Source: Hippasteria phrygiana
Lineage: Eukaryota > Echinodermata > Asteroidea > Valvatida > Goniasteridae
Length of the DNA stretch: 64,000 nt
Reading direction: 5' to 3'
NCBI GenBank assembly: GCA_037893225.1
Contig: JAZGUH010000272.1
Location: forward strand, 1,922,001-1,986,000
How positions within the stretch are numbered: position 1 is the stretch's first letter; each line of letters opens with the position of its first letter. Shown piece by piece: positions 1-9,853 of the stretch. The notes beneath the pieces were generated by a model. That model was not told the origin of the DNA. It was given only the letters and a program-made list of their open reading frames with translations, and made no database searches. Both the position numbers and the translations under genes were made by a program.

Positions 1-750
1 AAAAGCATATTGTCCATCTTAATAAACCATAACAAAGATGTCACCAAATGAGCATTACTGCTAGTTCTGAGCCACTGACATTTATGAAATTGTCTCTGTA
101 ATTAAATATGCTCACTTTTGTCCCTCTGCCTGGCAACACAGCGGTGTATTTAAAGTTTTGGTACTGTTGGTTTTCCGTTTTTTATAAATTTTGACTATTT
201 GAAAGTAACCTCAAAATCAGCATTTTTTGTTTCTCACTCACAAATCTGGGGGGGGGGGATGATCCAAGAACCCATCCCCCGGTCAAAAAGTGTGTGTGTG
301 GGGGGGGGGGGATACTACCCACATTCCATCCCCCGAGATTTACGCCCATGAAATGACCACATTTATCTTGGCAACGGATTCGTCTTACACTAAACTGATA
401 AGTTTAGAGTTTACCTCCTCTGTACTATTCTCCAGGCGAGCGTACAAATAGTCGAGTGGCGGCGGGGTATAGACCATATCAAAAATGACGTGATGTCAGC
501 CATGTTATGGGACACACGCGTGAAATATTACGTGCCGATATTGTAGGTTTTCCCGGCTATTTTAAAACGTTTTTCATTCGAATTCACTAATTCTAGTATA
601 TAAAATCGTCCAAGACGAATTTCAGCCACTTTTGCAAAAGCAATTTCGTCATTTACTATTCAATTTCAAACTTTGGTCAATCTACTTAAACACTGGGTCA
701 AGAATATTCGTCATTTCATATTAAATTAGTCTAAGCTGTTGCAGAATGTT
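1..750. other. Intergenic, no gene seen
   Basis: No reading frame with recognisable content on either strand. The only structure is a pair of G tracts (about 248-258 and 300-311) with a short GT run between them. CCATCCCCC-type motifs after each tract suggest a small dispersed repeat. Confidence 0.5.
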
Positions 751-751
751 G

Positions 752-885
752 CAGCAAGATAGCTCAGTTGGTAGAGCGCCGGTACGGTATAACCCGGAAG
801 TCGCAGGTTCGAATCCCGCTCCTGCTAGTTTCTTTGTTCACTTTGAAAATGTATTCAAGTTTACCTAGTCAGTTTCCCCTGACGA
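752..885 (+). repeat. tRNA-derived SINE, copy 1
   Basis: A tRNA-like head has an A-box-like TAGCTCAGTTGGTAG (about 760-774) and a perfect B box GGTTCGAATCC (806-816). It is followed by a shared non-tRNA body that starts TTTCTTTGTTCACTTT. The same head and body recur at 1058 and, reversed, at 1440-1530, so this is a SINE and not a functional tRNA gene. The acceptor stem does not pair cleanly. Confidence 0.75.
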
Positions 886-1057
886 ATTATAAGTTAAAAA
901 GTCGTATCCTCATTGAGTAAACCCCACAATGTCGTTTCCAAGGTTGTATCGTAAAATTGGGTGTGATCCCTGGCTATACGGCATTCTGGGTTTATGACTT
1001 CTGACTAGCGCCCACCCGAACAAAGATACTGACAATTTGGGAGAACGCCAACATAGG

Positions 1058-1160
1058 GCAAGATAGCTCAGTTGGTAGAGGTACGGTAACCCGGAGGTCG
1101 CAGGTTCGAATCCAGCTCCTGCCAGTTTCTTTGTTCACTTTAAAAATGTATTTTAAATGT
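1058..1160 (+). repeat. tRNA-derived SINE, copy 2
   Basis: Same A-box and B-box sequences as the copy at 752, with a few bases missing between them (GGTAGAGGTACGG) and the same body. The body is truncated or diverged after about 40 bases. Confidence 0.7.
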
Positions 1161-1439
1161 AGTGTACACGATTGGTAATCCTCCAATTTTCTTTTACTGA
1201 ATTATTACGAAATACATTACTAGACTGTAAGTTAATAGTAGTCTCAATCTCGTAAAATGGTGGCACCAGGTGGGGACCGCTCTATAGTCCCCCGTCTCAT
1301 TGGTCCCCCGTCTCATTGGTCCCCCCTCCCCCCGTCTCCCGTCCCATTGGGCCCCCGTCTCATTGGTCCTCCGTCTCATTGGTCCCCCGTCTCATTGGTC
1401 CCCCTTTTAATAAATGGATTATATTTAGTCAAACAGTCC

Positions 1440-1530
1440 ACAAGGGAAACTGACTAGGTAAATTTGAATCCATTTTCAAAGTGAACAAGGAAACTGGCAG
1501 GAGCGGGATTAGAACCTGCGACCTCCGGAA
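1440..1530 (-). repeat. tRNA-derived SINE fragment, copy 3
   Basis: The reverse complement carries the B-box region and the full body seen in copy 1, up to the ACCTAGTCAGTTTCCC block. The A-box half is missing. It lies inside the foldback element. Confidence 0.65.
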
Positions 1531-1689
1531 CACTTTGAAAATTGATTATATTTAATCAGCTATCTGAAGTATATTTAGTTGTTGACTGCCGTCATCTGAC
1601 CTTTAGTGACGCCAATCGGTCTTTGTGTGATTTCTCTTTCAGTTCATGCAGTTCATGCACTAGCTTGGTAATCAATTAATTAGTTATTA

Positions 1690-1731
1690 TTTAGTGATTA
1701 ATTAATTAATTAATTAATTAATTAATTAATT
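1690..1731. repeat. (ATTA)n microsatellite
   Basis: About ten tandem copies of ATTA in the interior of the foldback element. Confidence 0.8.
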
Positions 1732-1816
1732 TATGGATGGGCTATTGAGAAGAAGCAACTACAATGAGACGGGGGGACCAATGAGACGGGGGGACCAATG
1801 AGACGGGGGACTATAG

Positions 1817-2264
1817 ACATTACCCCATATTTGAGAGGGTGTAAATGAGCAGATTTATCCGTTTGTATCATCTCGAAGTTTTAGTCACTCCCTGCGATTG
1901 GAATTGCAATGATTTAGAGTGTTTTGTATTTCTTCCTAGAGTGTTCCCCGTCAGTATCCCCTCCCCCGGAAACCCTTCTTCCCTTGTTAATGTGACTTTT
2001 TTACACCTTGGATTAAATTCGTAAGCAACTTTGTGAATGAATGTGAAATGTGGTAATAATGATAATATCTATTGATGTTGACTTCGGCGACACATTGTCT
2101 ATTCACTTACAACAGACATTCTACTAATATTTTGCCACCGTGCTTAACATAGCAGCAGATAGTTAAAGATCGAGACCGAGTGTATTTTTGCAGGATGAGG
2201 TGCTAAATTGTTTGGTTTTGGATAAAAAGTTGGACATGTGCGCAAGTATATACTTAATGATAAT
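1817..2264. other. No gene seen
   Basis: AT-rich sequence with stops in all frames and no recognised repeat. Confidence 0.4.
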
Positions 2265-2565
2265 TGGTTTGGTTTGGTTTGGTTTGGTTTGGTTTGGGTT
2301 TTTGTTTTTGTTTTGTTTTTTGGAGGGGGGGGGGTTAGGTTTTTTGGGTGGTTTTAGGGGTGTTATTTTTGTGTGTTTTTTTGTGCTTTTTGCGGATGTT
2401 TGTTTTGTTTTTGATTTTTTTTGTTTTTTTGTGTGGGTTCCTTTTTTGGGGGGGGGGGTTGGGGGTTTTGGAGTGTTTTGGGGTTTTGGGTTTTTTTTTT
2501 TTTGTGTTTTTTTTTTTGGGGGGGTTTTGTGGGTTTTATTTTGGGGGGGGGGGGGTTGGTTTTTA
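2265..2565. repeat. Strand-asymmetric G/T-only tract
   Basis: It begins as (GGTTT)n and becomes about 300 bases almost free of A and C on the plus strand, with several runs of 7-10 G. Open frames through it (poly-F/G/V on plus, poly-K/P/N on minus) are compositional artefacts. Confidence 0.85.
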
Positions 2566-2800
2566 GCCCCGCTCGATAGTCTCCCGCGCGGAGCAGCCCC
2601 GCCGGCTTCACTCCGTAGGGAGATTGAGCACGACGGTACTGCTGGGGGAGGTCTGCAGCCGATTTCACGAAACTGTGCGTAACTTTCGCCATGGCGTTGG
2701 ACTTACGCTGTGAAAATCTTGTGCAGCTGCGCTACATCCTTGCGATCCATTTCACGAAACACTGCGTAGCTGCGCAATATTTCCACTTTATAATCTGTGA
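2566..2800. repeat. Probable MITE remnant
   Basis: An abrupt change from the G/T tract to GC-balanced sequence. The motif ATTTCACGAAAC occurs twice (about 2661 and 2751) with CTGCGCA/GTGCGTA words. Class uncertain. Confidence 0.35.
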
Positions 2801-3544
2801 AAATCCTAAACTGCCACACAAAACCGCCAAAAAGACATAAATAGAATTTCTGGTGAAGATTTTCTTACTTAATTAATATCCTGATGCATTATTGTTACAT
2901 ATTAAAGGGTGTTGGTGTGAGCCGCTATTTCGCATGTATTGTCCATTATCGAAACTCGCTCAATCAAACTCCACTGAAAATGTTTAATGATAACAAAGTC
3001 ACGCGATATAACAGAAGGCGCTGGTCACAGGTTCAGCCAGCAGCCATCACGCGGCTAAATATTTGTTTAAATCGCAGACGATGGACTATCCAACAGTTTC
3101 CCCGCCAAAATGCGGAAATGAGAATTTGCAGACGGAACACCCCATACGTAATGCCCTCACTGCATTGACTGACAGTTATATCGTCTGTCCACATTGCCAA
3201 AGACTCTTGTTTTAAGCTGCATGCATAATGCAGAATCGGTGGTTTTGTTCGATCAAAATTAAAGAAAAGCAAACGGCTAAGCTAAGAGTCCAAGTAAATA
3301 TTATAAGTCAAAGAGAAGTCCTATTTTACAGGATTTATTTCGTAATTCGAGAGAATTTTGACATTTGTTTAAGAGGGAGAAAAGAATGGCTATTTAGTTT
3401 CAGTGATTGATTTTACACCCATGACCTACTTCGTTCGGAGAATGAGAAAACATGATTCATTATAATAGACATCTTCAAAATGCTAAAGGCTGACATACGT
3501 ACCTACACTGCTTTAGTAGTTTCGGCGTAAAGGTTTAAAGGTAG
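2801..3544. other. No gene seen
   Basis: Short open frames on both strands (for example 2884-3168 and 3033-3272) overlap each other and show no known domain. There are no convincing splice-bounded exons. Confidence 0.4.
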
Positions 3545-3920
3545 CATGCAACATTTGCTTTTACTGTAGATTTGGGGTTAGCATTTTATACCAAATACTG
3601 TAACCCTGACCTGTTTAAATGTTTTGTGTGCATAGATTCTGAGAAAACAGAGGAAAACAAATGCATAGCCTAACCGATACTTCAGACAAAATGGAGCAAT
3701 TTATAGTCGTCGAGGAATTATCAGGTCGGGAAAGTCAACTATTTCCAACGATTGTCGGCCGACAATCGCTAGAAATTGATACAAAAATTCCACAAATGAC
3801 AGCACACCAGGTGCCATGATTTCACAGGATGCTTGAGACTATTATCTACTTACAGTCAAGTAGGCTAAGGTATTTCATAATAATTCGGTATTTTGTTTAT
3901 GTTTGCAAATACTACCTTTC
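3545..3920 (+). repeat. Dispersed repeat, copy 1 (second copy at 13255)
   Basis: It shares long blocks in the same order with 13255-13630, including CAATTTATAG, ATCAGGTCGGG, GACAGCACACCAGGTG, ATGATTTCAC and TTTTGTTTATGTTTGCAAAT. The copies are clearly diverged. No coding capacity. Class unknown. Confidence 0.65.
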
Positions 3921-4025
3921 AGCACAGGAAAAGGCTCGCTATAGCTGCACAAGCAGAATTTGCTTAAATTAGGGACACAACAGATATTTCCATGCGCAGG
4001 CGTTAGCACGACTTGGCTGTGCTTA

Positions 4026-5201
4026 CACTGTAAAAACAGTGTTTAGCAATTAAACACTTTTTCAAACACTGTTTTTGCTATCAGTTTGTAAACACGTTTA
4101 CATACTAAACATGTTTAAAGGAAACATGATTTAGGATTTATATTGCATTATTCCTGCTTAAAACAATAAAGTATTATCTTGACAATGATATTTTGTGTCC
4201 AGAGACAATTATTTCCCAGATTAAATATGAGAAAACAATTTTTGAAAATGTTTGTCCAAGCTACTCCGCCCCCTGAGTGGGACCCTCATTAACATAAGTG
4301 TGTGACGTAGATCGAGGCACGTACATTACCCATTCATCACGGTTATGCATTGTGTGTACATTGTACGGCGAAAATTCTTCGTCCAAAATCTAAGCAAAAT
4401 ATAGTGTTTTTCGGCCATGCCGACAAGGTGTGTGGCTGCTGGGTGCAGCAAAACAACGACGGGTGGAGTAAGCCTTCATTTATTTCCAACTGAAGCGAAA
4501 TATCGGAGAATTTGGACGGCGAAAAAGAAGGTGACAAGAGCAAAGAGGTCCGGCCCCAGCAGCTTTTCAGCGTTATGTAGCGACCACTTTGAGCCGTCGT
4601 GTTTCGATACTGGTATTTTCAAATCCTTTAGGATGACCATTAAAAATATGCTTAAGTCCACTGCCATCTCAACAAAGTTCCCAGATGTGAGTAAGATAAA
4701 GGCGAAAGCAATTATACGGCCCATTCCCCGAGGAGCCTTCGCTAAAAGGGAGAAAATCAGGGTAAGTTCGATGTTAGTTGTTGTTGCAACTTACGAAATT
4801 GCACGTGTAGACCTAGTGTGTGTATACGGTCCGGGTCCAGACTATCGAGTCGATCCATGAATTTCGGTGCCTCGGTCTACGTCACGAACAGCGCCCTCAA
4901 TTTGAGTCTCAACAAATTTCAAAAAGGGGGGGTCAATTTTTGAGCGGCAAATAATCACACTAAAACTTCGCTTGAACCAGTTTGGCTTTTAATTCACATA
5001 ATACATATAAATGAATCTATTTATGAAATATAATGTGATCCGGTCAATTTGAGAAGCATGGTTCCTTTAACGTATTGACGGGTAGTGTTTAGCCATTGAA
5101 CATTGATGTTTAGGAATTGAACACGTAATGTGTAGCTTCTCAACATGTTTACGAACTGATAGCAAGATTGTGTTTAATTGCTAAACGCAGTATTTATAGT
5201 G
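4026..5201 (+). mobile_element. THAP-carrying P-like DNA transposon
   Basis: Terminal inverted repeats of roughly 95 bp begin CACTGTAAAAACAGTG on the left and, read inward from the right end, CACTATAAATACTGCG. Both continue with the shared block GTTTAGCAATTAAACAC and then TGCTATCAG. An imperfect 8-bp duplication flanks it (TGTGCTTA at 4018-4025, TGTGCTCG at 5202-5209). It encloses one THAP exon. P-superfamily transposases carry an N-terminal THAP domain and make 8-bp duplications; assignment to P is inference, and no catalytic domain is present, so this copy is non-autonomous. Confidence 0.6.
4417..4761 (+). CDS. THAP zinc-finger exon (N-terminal, transposon-borne)
   Basis: The ATG at 4417 opens 115 codons that stay in frame up to a consensus donor (AG|GGTAAGT region; GT at 4762-4763), so the exon is phase 0. 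The peptide is a THAP domain, a C2CH zinc-coordinating DNA-binding module: C5, C10, C54 and H57, with W33 in the conserved core position, and basic residues after it. The usual AVPT box near residue 85-90 is degenerate. No matching downstream transposase exon was found before the right inverted repeat. In frame the peptide could instead run past the donor to a stop at 4858-4860. It is likely the start of a P-type transposase or a domesticated fragment of one. Confidence 0.7.
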
Positions 5202-5462
5202 TGTGCTCGCTGTCTTCTAAGTGTGAAACAAATTGATCAGAAAAGTGCAAAGCACCTCAGAGACACAAAACTTTAGAGTCGTTACACGGAAAAGGTCGAA
5301 CTGGACGCAGGTCGGTGCTGCTAACGATGATTTTCTGGTGCGATTTAGATTTTTTTAATCTAGCATGTAACTGTCTTGGGATCATTAGAAACATTGCTCT
5401 CTATGGAAGAGACTGAGATTCAAATTGTAATTGTTTTCTCGGTGATATAGGGTGTGCGTACG

Positions 5463-6668
5463 ATGGAGAATTGTTCAAGGGAAGAAACGACCAACGATTA
5501 CAACACGGAAGGAACCGCTTGTCCAAACACCACACTGTCCACATCCGACGAGGATATCCTCGACAAAAGAAAAGCAACTTGTCTTGTGATTTTCTTCTCC
5601 TTTATCGCGATAATTGGCGTGCCTGGTAACTGCCTCGTACTGCGCGTGTATTGCGGGAAATCGCAAAAAACCAGCACCCATGCCCTGATTATCGGACTCG
5701 CACTGGCCGATCTCATAGTCTGCTCGCTACGGCCGTACGAAATTGCATGGTATTACTCGTTGCTGACTGAAGCAAGCTACCCTAAACTACTTTTGGACGT
5801 ATTTAACTGTTTGGACCGTTCGTTTATCGCAACGTCTCTCATCATCACCGGAGTGGTCGCCTTGGATCGCTTTGACTGCGTATGTCGTCACAACCGGCGA
5901 GTACTTACCTACGACCTGGCCAAAAAAGCCTGGTTAACTTCTTTTGCTGCCTCTGTGATGGGGAACATCCCACTCTATCTGCAGGTAGGCTTGCAGGGTA
6001 AAGCTCCAAAATATATTGACACAATAATTTACTCCGTTTTGTTCCTTGTGTTTCTGATTTCGATTACAATGATAGGGCTGTGTTACACCAAGGTGTTTCT
6101 AACGATACGAAGACACGTTAGAGTCGCTGCTGAAACGCAGAAGATTAGAAGCCAGAATTCTACAAGGAAAACACAAGTGTCTATGGTTATTGAGCCAGTG
6201 TCAAACGTTGTTTCAATGCAAGCGGGTTTGAGCAATCCTTCTCCCACCAGTATTAATCTTAAACCAGTCCGTCAGCAGAAAAATGATCTCGCCAACACTA
6301 GCAAAATGGTAGCAACTTCGGAATCAAAGAATTCATCCTACACATCTAATATAAGGAGGGGTTTGCGCTCAACAACTTCATCACAACCTCCTCGCGTGCA
6401 GAACAGACAGAGAAAATCCCCGGCCCCAAAATTCCAACGCCGAACGACCTTGATGCTCTTCGTCACCAGCGTGGTATTCTTACTCTCCTGGCTACCTTAT
6501 GGCTTATATGCTGTTTTCGACATTGCTGACAGAAAATCAGCCTTTCTAGACATTTCCTTGAACATTCTGTACCTGAATAACGCCGTCAATCCGTTTATTT
6601 ACGGCGTCGCCAACCGACGGTTTCGAAAAGACTGCAGAGAGGCCATCCGCAAGATGAGACCGTGTTAG
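5463..6668 (+). CDS. Rhodopsin-class (class A) G protein-coupled receptor, orphan
   Basis: 401 residues from the ATG at 5463; an in-frame GTG just upstream is not used here. Seven membrane segments lie at about 39-63 (GNxLV motif), 74-97 (LALADL), 108-139, 155-175, 185-212, 328-354 and 361-384. DRF (135-137) replaces the usual DRY, SWLPY (342-346) replaces CWLP, and NPFIY (376-380) is canonical. C116 fits position 3.25, but the very short second extracellular loop has no cysteine, so the standard disulphide partner is missing. The third intracellular loop is long (about 213-327), Ser/Thr/basic-rich. N-terminal glycosylation sequons at N3 and N22. The reading frame has no introns, like the large lineage-specific GPCR expansions of echinoderms. 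A polypyrimidine tract and AG end at 5450, so a 5' UTR intron is possible. Ligand not predictable. Confidence 0.9.
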   Translation: MENCSREETTNDYNTEGTACPNTTLSTSDEDILDKRKATCLVIFFSFIAIIGVPGNCLVLRVYCGKSQKTSTHALIIGLALADLIVCSLRPYEIAWYYSLLTEASYPKLLLDVFNCLDRSFIATSLIITGVVALDRFDCVCRHNRRVLTYDLAKKAWLTSFAASVMGNIPLYLQVGLQGKAPKYIDTIIYSVLFLVFLISITMIGLCYTKVFLTIRRHVRVAAETQKIRSQNSTRKTQVSMVIEPVSNVVSMQAGLSNPSPTSINLKPVRQQKNDLANTSKMVATSESKNSSYTSNIRRGLRSTTSSQPPRVQNRQRKSPAPKFQRRTTLMLFVTSVVFLLSWLPYGLYAVFDIADRKSAFLDISLNILYLNNAVNPFIYGVANRRFRKDCREAIRKMRPC

Positions 6669-6979
6669 TTGCTTTTGCCGCCATTGCCGGTGTCGGGTGA
6701 AAATCAGACTTCGTAAATGTCGACTCCTTGCGCAAACTCAACACGACGCTACACCAAAACAATGAGCAACATAGGGTGAGGATGAAGAAAGGGTGCGAAA
6801 TGGTGTTAGTGTTGAGGTTTAGCAGGCCTGTCCCCCGGTAAAGGTGCGGGGGTTCGATTACCCCTTTTCTTTTGATAAGAATCGCTAAATGTGGATGTCC
6901 CACCATCTTGTGAGCAATCCCAGTGCGTTGATGTGCGTCCTTCTGGAAGTGCGTGTAAAGGGTATTGAAATCGTTTAGA
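6669..6979. other. GPCR 3' flank, nothing recognised
   Basis: No polyadenylation signal or repeat was clearly assigned. The minus-strand frame here is a shadow that runs into the GC minisatellite. Confidence 0.35.
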
Positions 6980-7016
6980 GGCCTTCTTACACTAGAGCGC
7001 CGAACCCTGGGACGAA

Positions 7017-7225
7017 CTCGCCCCGGGGCGGCCCCGGGTGCGCCCCGGGGCGGCCCCGGGTGCGCCCCGGGGCGGCCCCGGGTGCGCCCCGGGGCGGCCC
7101 CGGGTGCGCCCCGGGGCGGCCCCGGGTGCGCCCCGGGGCGGCCCCGGGTGCGCCCCGGGGCGGCCCCGGGTGCGCCCCGGGGCGGCCCCGGGTGCGCCCC
7201 GGGGCGGCCCCGGGTGCGCCCCGGC
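7017..7225. repeat. 22-bp GC-only minisatellite
   Basis: About nine near-perfect copies of a 22-bp unit built from CCCCGGGG, GCCCCGGG and TGCG. It is extremely CpG-rich and self-complementary. The flanking ACACTAG words and further CCCCGGGG blocks to 7320 suggest it is the expanded core of a MITE that starts near 6980. Confidence 0.85.
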
Positions 7226-7349
7226 GTTTTCACCCACGAGTTCAACCCGGCGTCGTTTCACAATTGTTTCGCGCAAACCTACCTCAGCCAACCCCGGGGC
7301 GGGGAGCTCGCCCCGGGGATGGGCATGAGGGTTTTACAGTAGTTTGTAT

Positions 7350-7482
7350 TTCATCGACCCCCCAGATGGCCAGTAAATTCCTAACTTCCTCCTCGCTGAA
7401 AATAATTCCTAAGATTCCGGGAACACAATGACCAACACAAAAGAGAGAGGGGGGCCATCCCTCCCTCACATATCGCGCTTCA
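7350..7482 (-). mobile_element. MITE of the ATATGGGG family, 5'-truncated copy
   Basis: It shares the block ATTCCGGGAACACAATGACC, an ACACAAAAGAG word and a terminal CATATCGCGCTT with the copies at 31635-31810 and 42443-42617. The other terminus is missing. Confidence 0.6.
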
Positions 7483-7599
7483 TTTGGCGCTGCGCTTTCG
7501 GCCGAACTGTACAATTAACAACAGCGCGCAATTTGAAATGACCTTTGGAATTCTTTTGTAAATTACGTCGGGACTACTTGTTTCTCAACCCGGGATGTA

Positions 7600-7824
7600 C
7601 GAAAGGCCTTCTCACACTAGACAAAATCTCAGGGGTTGGCCCCGGGGCGACGCGGGGGTGAGAATGTGCGACGTTTCACACTAGCCATTTCGCCCCGGGG
7701 CCACCCCCGAGATCGGTCTCGCCCTGGGTTGAAAAATCTCACCCCTGGCCTGGAGCAGTGGTGAGTTCGCCCCGGGGCGAGACCAATCTCGGGGGCGGCC
7801 CCGGGGCGAAAATGGCTAGTTTAA
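7600..7824. mobile_element. Palindromic CCCCGGGG-rich foldback MITE, interrupted at right
   Basis: ACTAGCCATTTCGCCCCGGG (about 7680) is inverted at about 7797-7821. The inner arms GATCGGTCTCGCCC and GGGCGAGACCAATC also pair. The word CCTTCTCACACTAG at 7605 repeats one at about 6982, so this and the 22-bp minisatellite belong to one family. The right terminus stops where the LINE 3' end begins. Confidence 0.55.
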
Positions 7825-8558
7825 GTTCAAGTAAACTTTATTAAGCACCAAAACTGGGCAATTTAAGCTCGCCATAGAAATAGAAATATAAGACACAAAA
7901 ATGAAATGGAATAAGAATAATAAAACAACGAAATAGTCTAAGAAACCATAAAATACATATTGCACATGAAACGTAAGCCTTTCAATATTTAATTTAGACC
8001 CTAGCCTACTAAATGAACGTTTGGAAAGCTACTATAGACTATACAATACTATGACAAGGAAGACAAAAATACATATTGCACATGGTGATAACAAGTTTAG
8101 AAGACCCATCCTACCGTGTAAATATGCAAAAATGCCTCAAACCAATTAGAAAAACTACATACAAAATACAATCAAAGAATACAGACCAAAAACCTAAAAA
8201 CCCTATTGCACATGGAAAATAAAACAGATAAAAACCCCACCTATCGTGTGTAATTACTATTAAAATGTGATACAGCCATTGGTACAAAAGTATGTTTGTA
8301 ACGGTTTGTACCAGCAGCTGGGGGCCTCATCCTGCCACTCCGACCGATAACACGCCCAACGAGCTCACCATGCAATGGATGACCAGGGTCGTCCACTACA
8401 GAGCGGAGCTTTCGTTCGAGGCAGGAGTGATACAATGAATCCAGCGGCTGCTGGTCATCTCCAATCAAGTATCCAGACTTCTTAATTATTCCGTTAATTA
8501 TCTTCTTATCCTGTTCAGTAAAACACTGCCACCCCAACACACAATACAGTAAGTGAAA
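7825..8558 (-). mobile_element. 5'-truncated LINE retrotransposon, 3' end
   Basis: Reading on the minus strand, a reverse-transcriptase C-terminus (8241-8540) is followed by an A-rich 3' UTR of about 400 bp with three GCACATG words. It ends in AATAAAGTTTACTTGAA next to the 7820 junction. Loss of everything upstream of the RT tail is the usual outcome of incomplete target-primed reverse transcription. Confidence 0.7.
8241..8540 (-). pseudogene. LINE reverse transcriptase, C-terminal fragment
   Basis: About 99 residues. The order of features is the conserved tail of CR1/Rex-like non-LTR polyproteins: GWQCFTEQDKKIIN, a segment LDSLYHSCLERKLRSVVDDP, PGHPLH, then NRYKHTFVPMAVSHFN just before the stop. 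The frame closes at a TAG just upstream of the truncation point, so there is no start codon of its own. A dead fragment. Confidence 0.75.
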
Positions 8559-8596
8559 ATGCTAGTAATTACTGAACAATAAAATAATGATAATGT

Positions 8597-8905
8597 GACG
8601 GCACGACGCGACTATGCGACGGCACGACGCGACTATCCGACGGCCCATACAAACAGTACAAAACTATGCGACGGTACGACGCGACGGTACGACACGACGC
8701 GACTATGCGACGGCACGACGCGACTATCCGACGGCACGACGCGACTATCCGACGGCACGACGCGACTATCCGACGGCCCATACAAACAGTACAAAACTAT
8801 GCGACGGTACGACGCGACGGTACGACACGACGCGACTATGCGACGGCACGACGGGACTATCCGACGGCACGACGCGACTATCCGACGGTACGACGCGACT
8901 ATGCG
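8597..8905. repeat. 21-bp minisatellite with 2-fold higher-order repeat
   Basis: Units of 21 bp (GCGACTATCCGACGGCACGA plus one base) alternate with a spacer that contains CCATACAAACAGTACAAAAC. The spacer and its flanks are repeated about 130 bp apart (8640s and 8770s). Because 21 is a multiple of three, long artificial frames appear on both strands. Confidence 0.85.
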
Positions 8906-9853
8906 CCGTTGACGGCGCAAACGGCTGCGGACCAAGTAACACTGCCACAAATGCGACGCGTAAATGGCAGCAATGAAATTCCATAGTTTGCCGTTATTAG
9001 TAGGCCCACACGGGAAAAAAAAGTTTACAATAGGTCTGGGCTGCTGTATCAAGCCTATACATGTAGATAGTGCGTTCATGAAAATTTTTTTGTATAACGT
9101 TACATTAAAATTGTTATAATTGAACAACACCGCCACTACACACTCTGATGCCCGCAAAAACCAAAAGCATCAAAATTATACATACATGTAGTTGTGTGTT
9201 TTTTCTTGTGATGTGGCACCCCCTGATAACCGGAGCTGGCGACGGCCGGGGCCTGACTCTCACACGGGGAAATGAATTCCCGTGTAGCCTAGATATCGGT
9301 ATGTGATTAGGACTGCAGGATTTTAATTAACTTGTTGGATAAAAAAAAAAAAAAAAAAAATAGAAAGTTAAACATAACTAAACAAAACAGGGCAAATCAA
9401 AACAAAACAACAAAATACACCAAAACAAAACAAATCCGGCGCTAAGATTACACACAATATTATTACGTCAGGCATATAACAGCAAAGGCTCAATATCTTT
9501 CTACAGACTAAAAAACTTACTTGTGGAACGAAATCCCATTTTTTTCCAACCATCTGTGGGTCTTAAGTTTTGACAGCCTTATAGCTGCACACCACTTAAC
9601 AATTGTTGTATCGGAATCTGGTTTTAATTAAATTTTTCACATTTTCTTTTTCGAAAATTACGAAGAATTGAAAAATGTTTGATGAAGAAATAATTTGCCC
9701 CGACTCACAATTTCATTAGTTTGCGTTGCGTCAGTCAAGTGTGACGACCCGGCCTTCAAATTTTCAAACCACCTAAATCGAACGCACGCGTTTACGCATG
9801 GCGGCGCAACGTAGCCTATCCAGTCAATAATAATAGAGATCAATGGATTGAAC
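8906..9853. other. No gene seen
   Basis: It contains a 20-base A run at about 9341-9360 and weakly open frames without known domains. GGCAC-rich and CACACGGG words near 9005 and 9260 may be inverted ends of a small element. Confidence 0.4.

Larger units (their letters stand above)
1282..1816. mobile_element. Foldback (TU-like) element with 16-bp unit arms
   Basis: The left arm (1282-1405) is about seven imperfect copies of the 16-bp unit GTCTCATTGGTCCCCC. The right arm (1762-1816) is three copies of its reverse complement. Both ends finish in CTATAG next to the repeat. Terminal inverted repeats made of short tandem units define foldback elements; sea-urchin TU elements have this architecture. 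The interior carries a reversed SINE fragment (1440-1530) and an ATTA microsatellite (about 1690-1731). No clear target duplication and no coding region were seen. Confidence 0.7.

Noticed and set aside
752..1126. Two functional tRNA genes
   Set aside because: A and B boxes are good, but the cloverleaf stems do not pair well and the same head plus body repeats three times, so these are SINEs.
2188..2692. 164-residue Phe/Gly/Val-rich membrane-like protein
   Set aside because: Low-complexity G/T tract without A or C cannot be taken as coding.
5454..5462. GTG start three codons upstream for the GPCR
   Set aside because: GTG is not a normal start in animal nuclear genes; the ATG at 5463 is the first one and precedes glycosylation sequons typical of the N-terminus.
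6595..7342. Pro/Gly/Arg-rich proteins of 96-216 residues on both strands
   Set aside because: Translations of the 22-bp GC-only minisatellite; no independent evidence of coding.
8595..9157. Arg/Asp/Thr repeat proteins near the 21-bp array
   Set aside because: Arise because the 21-bp unit is divisible by three.
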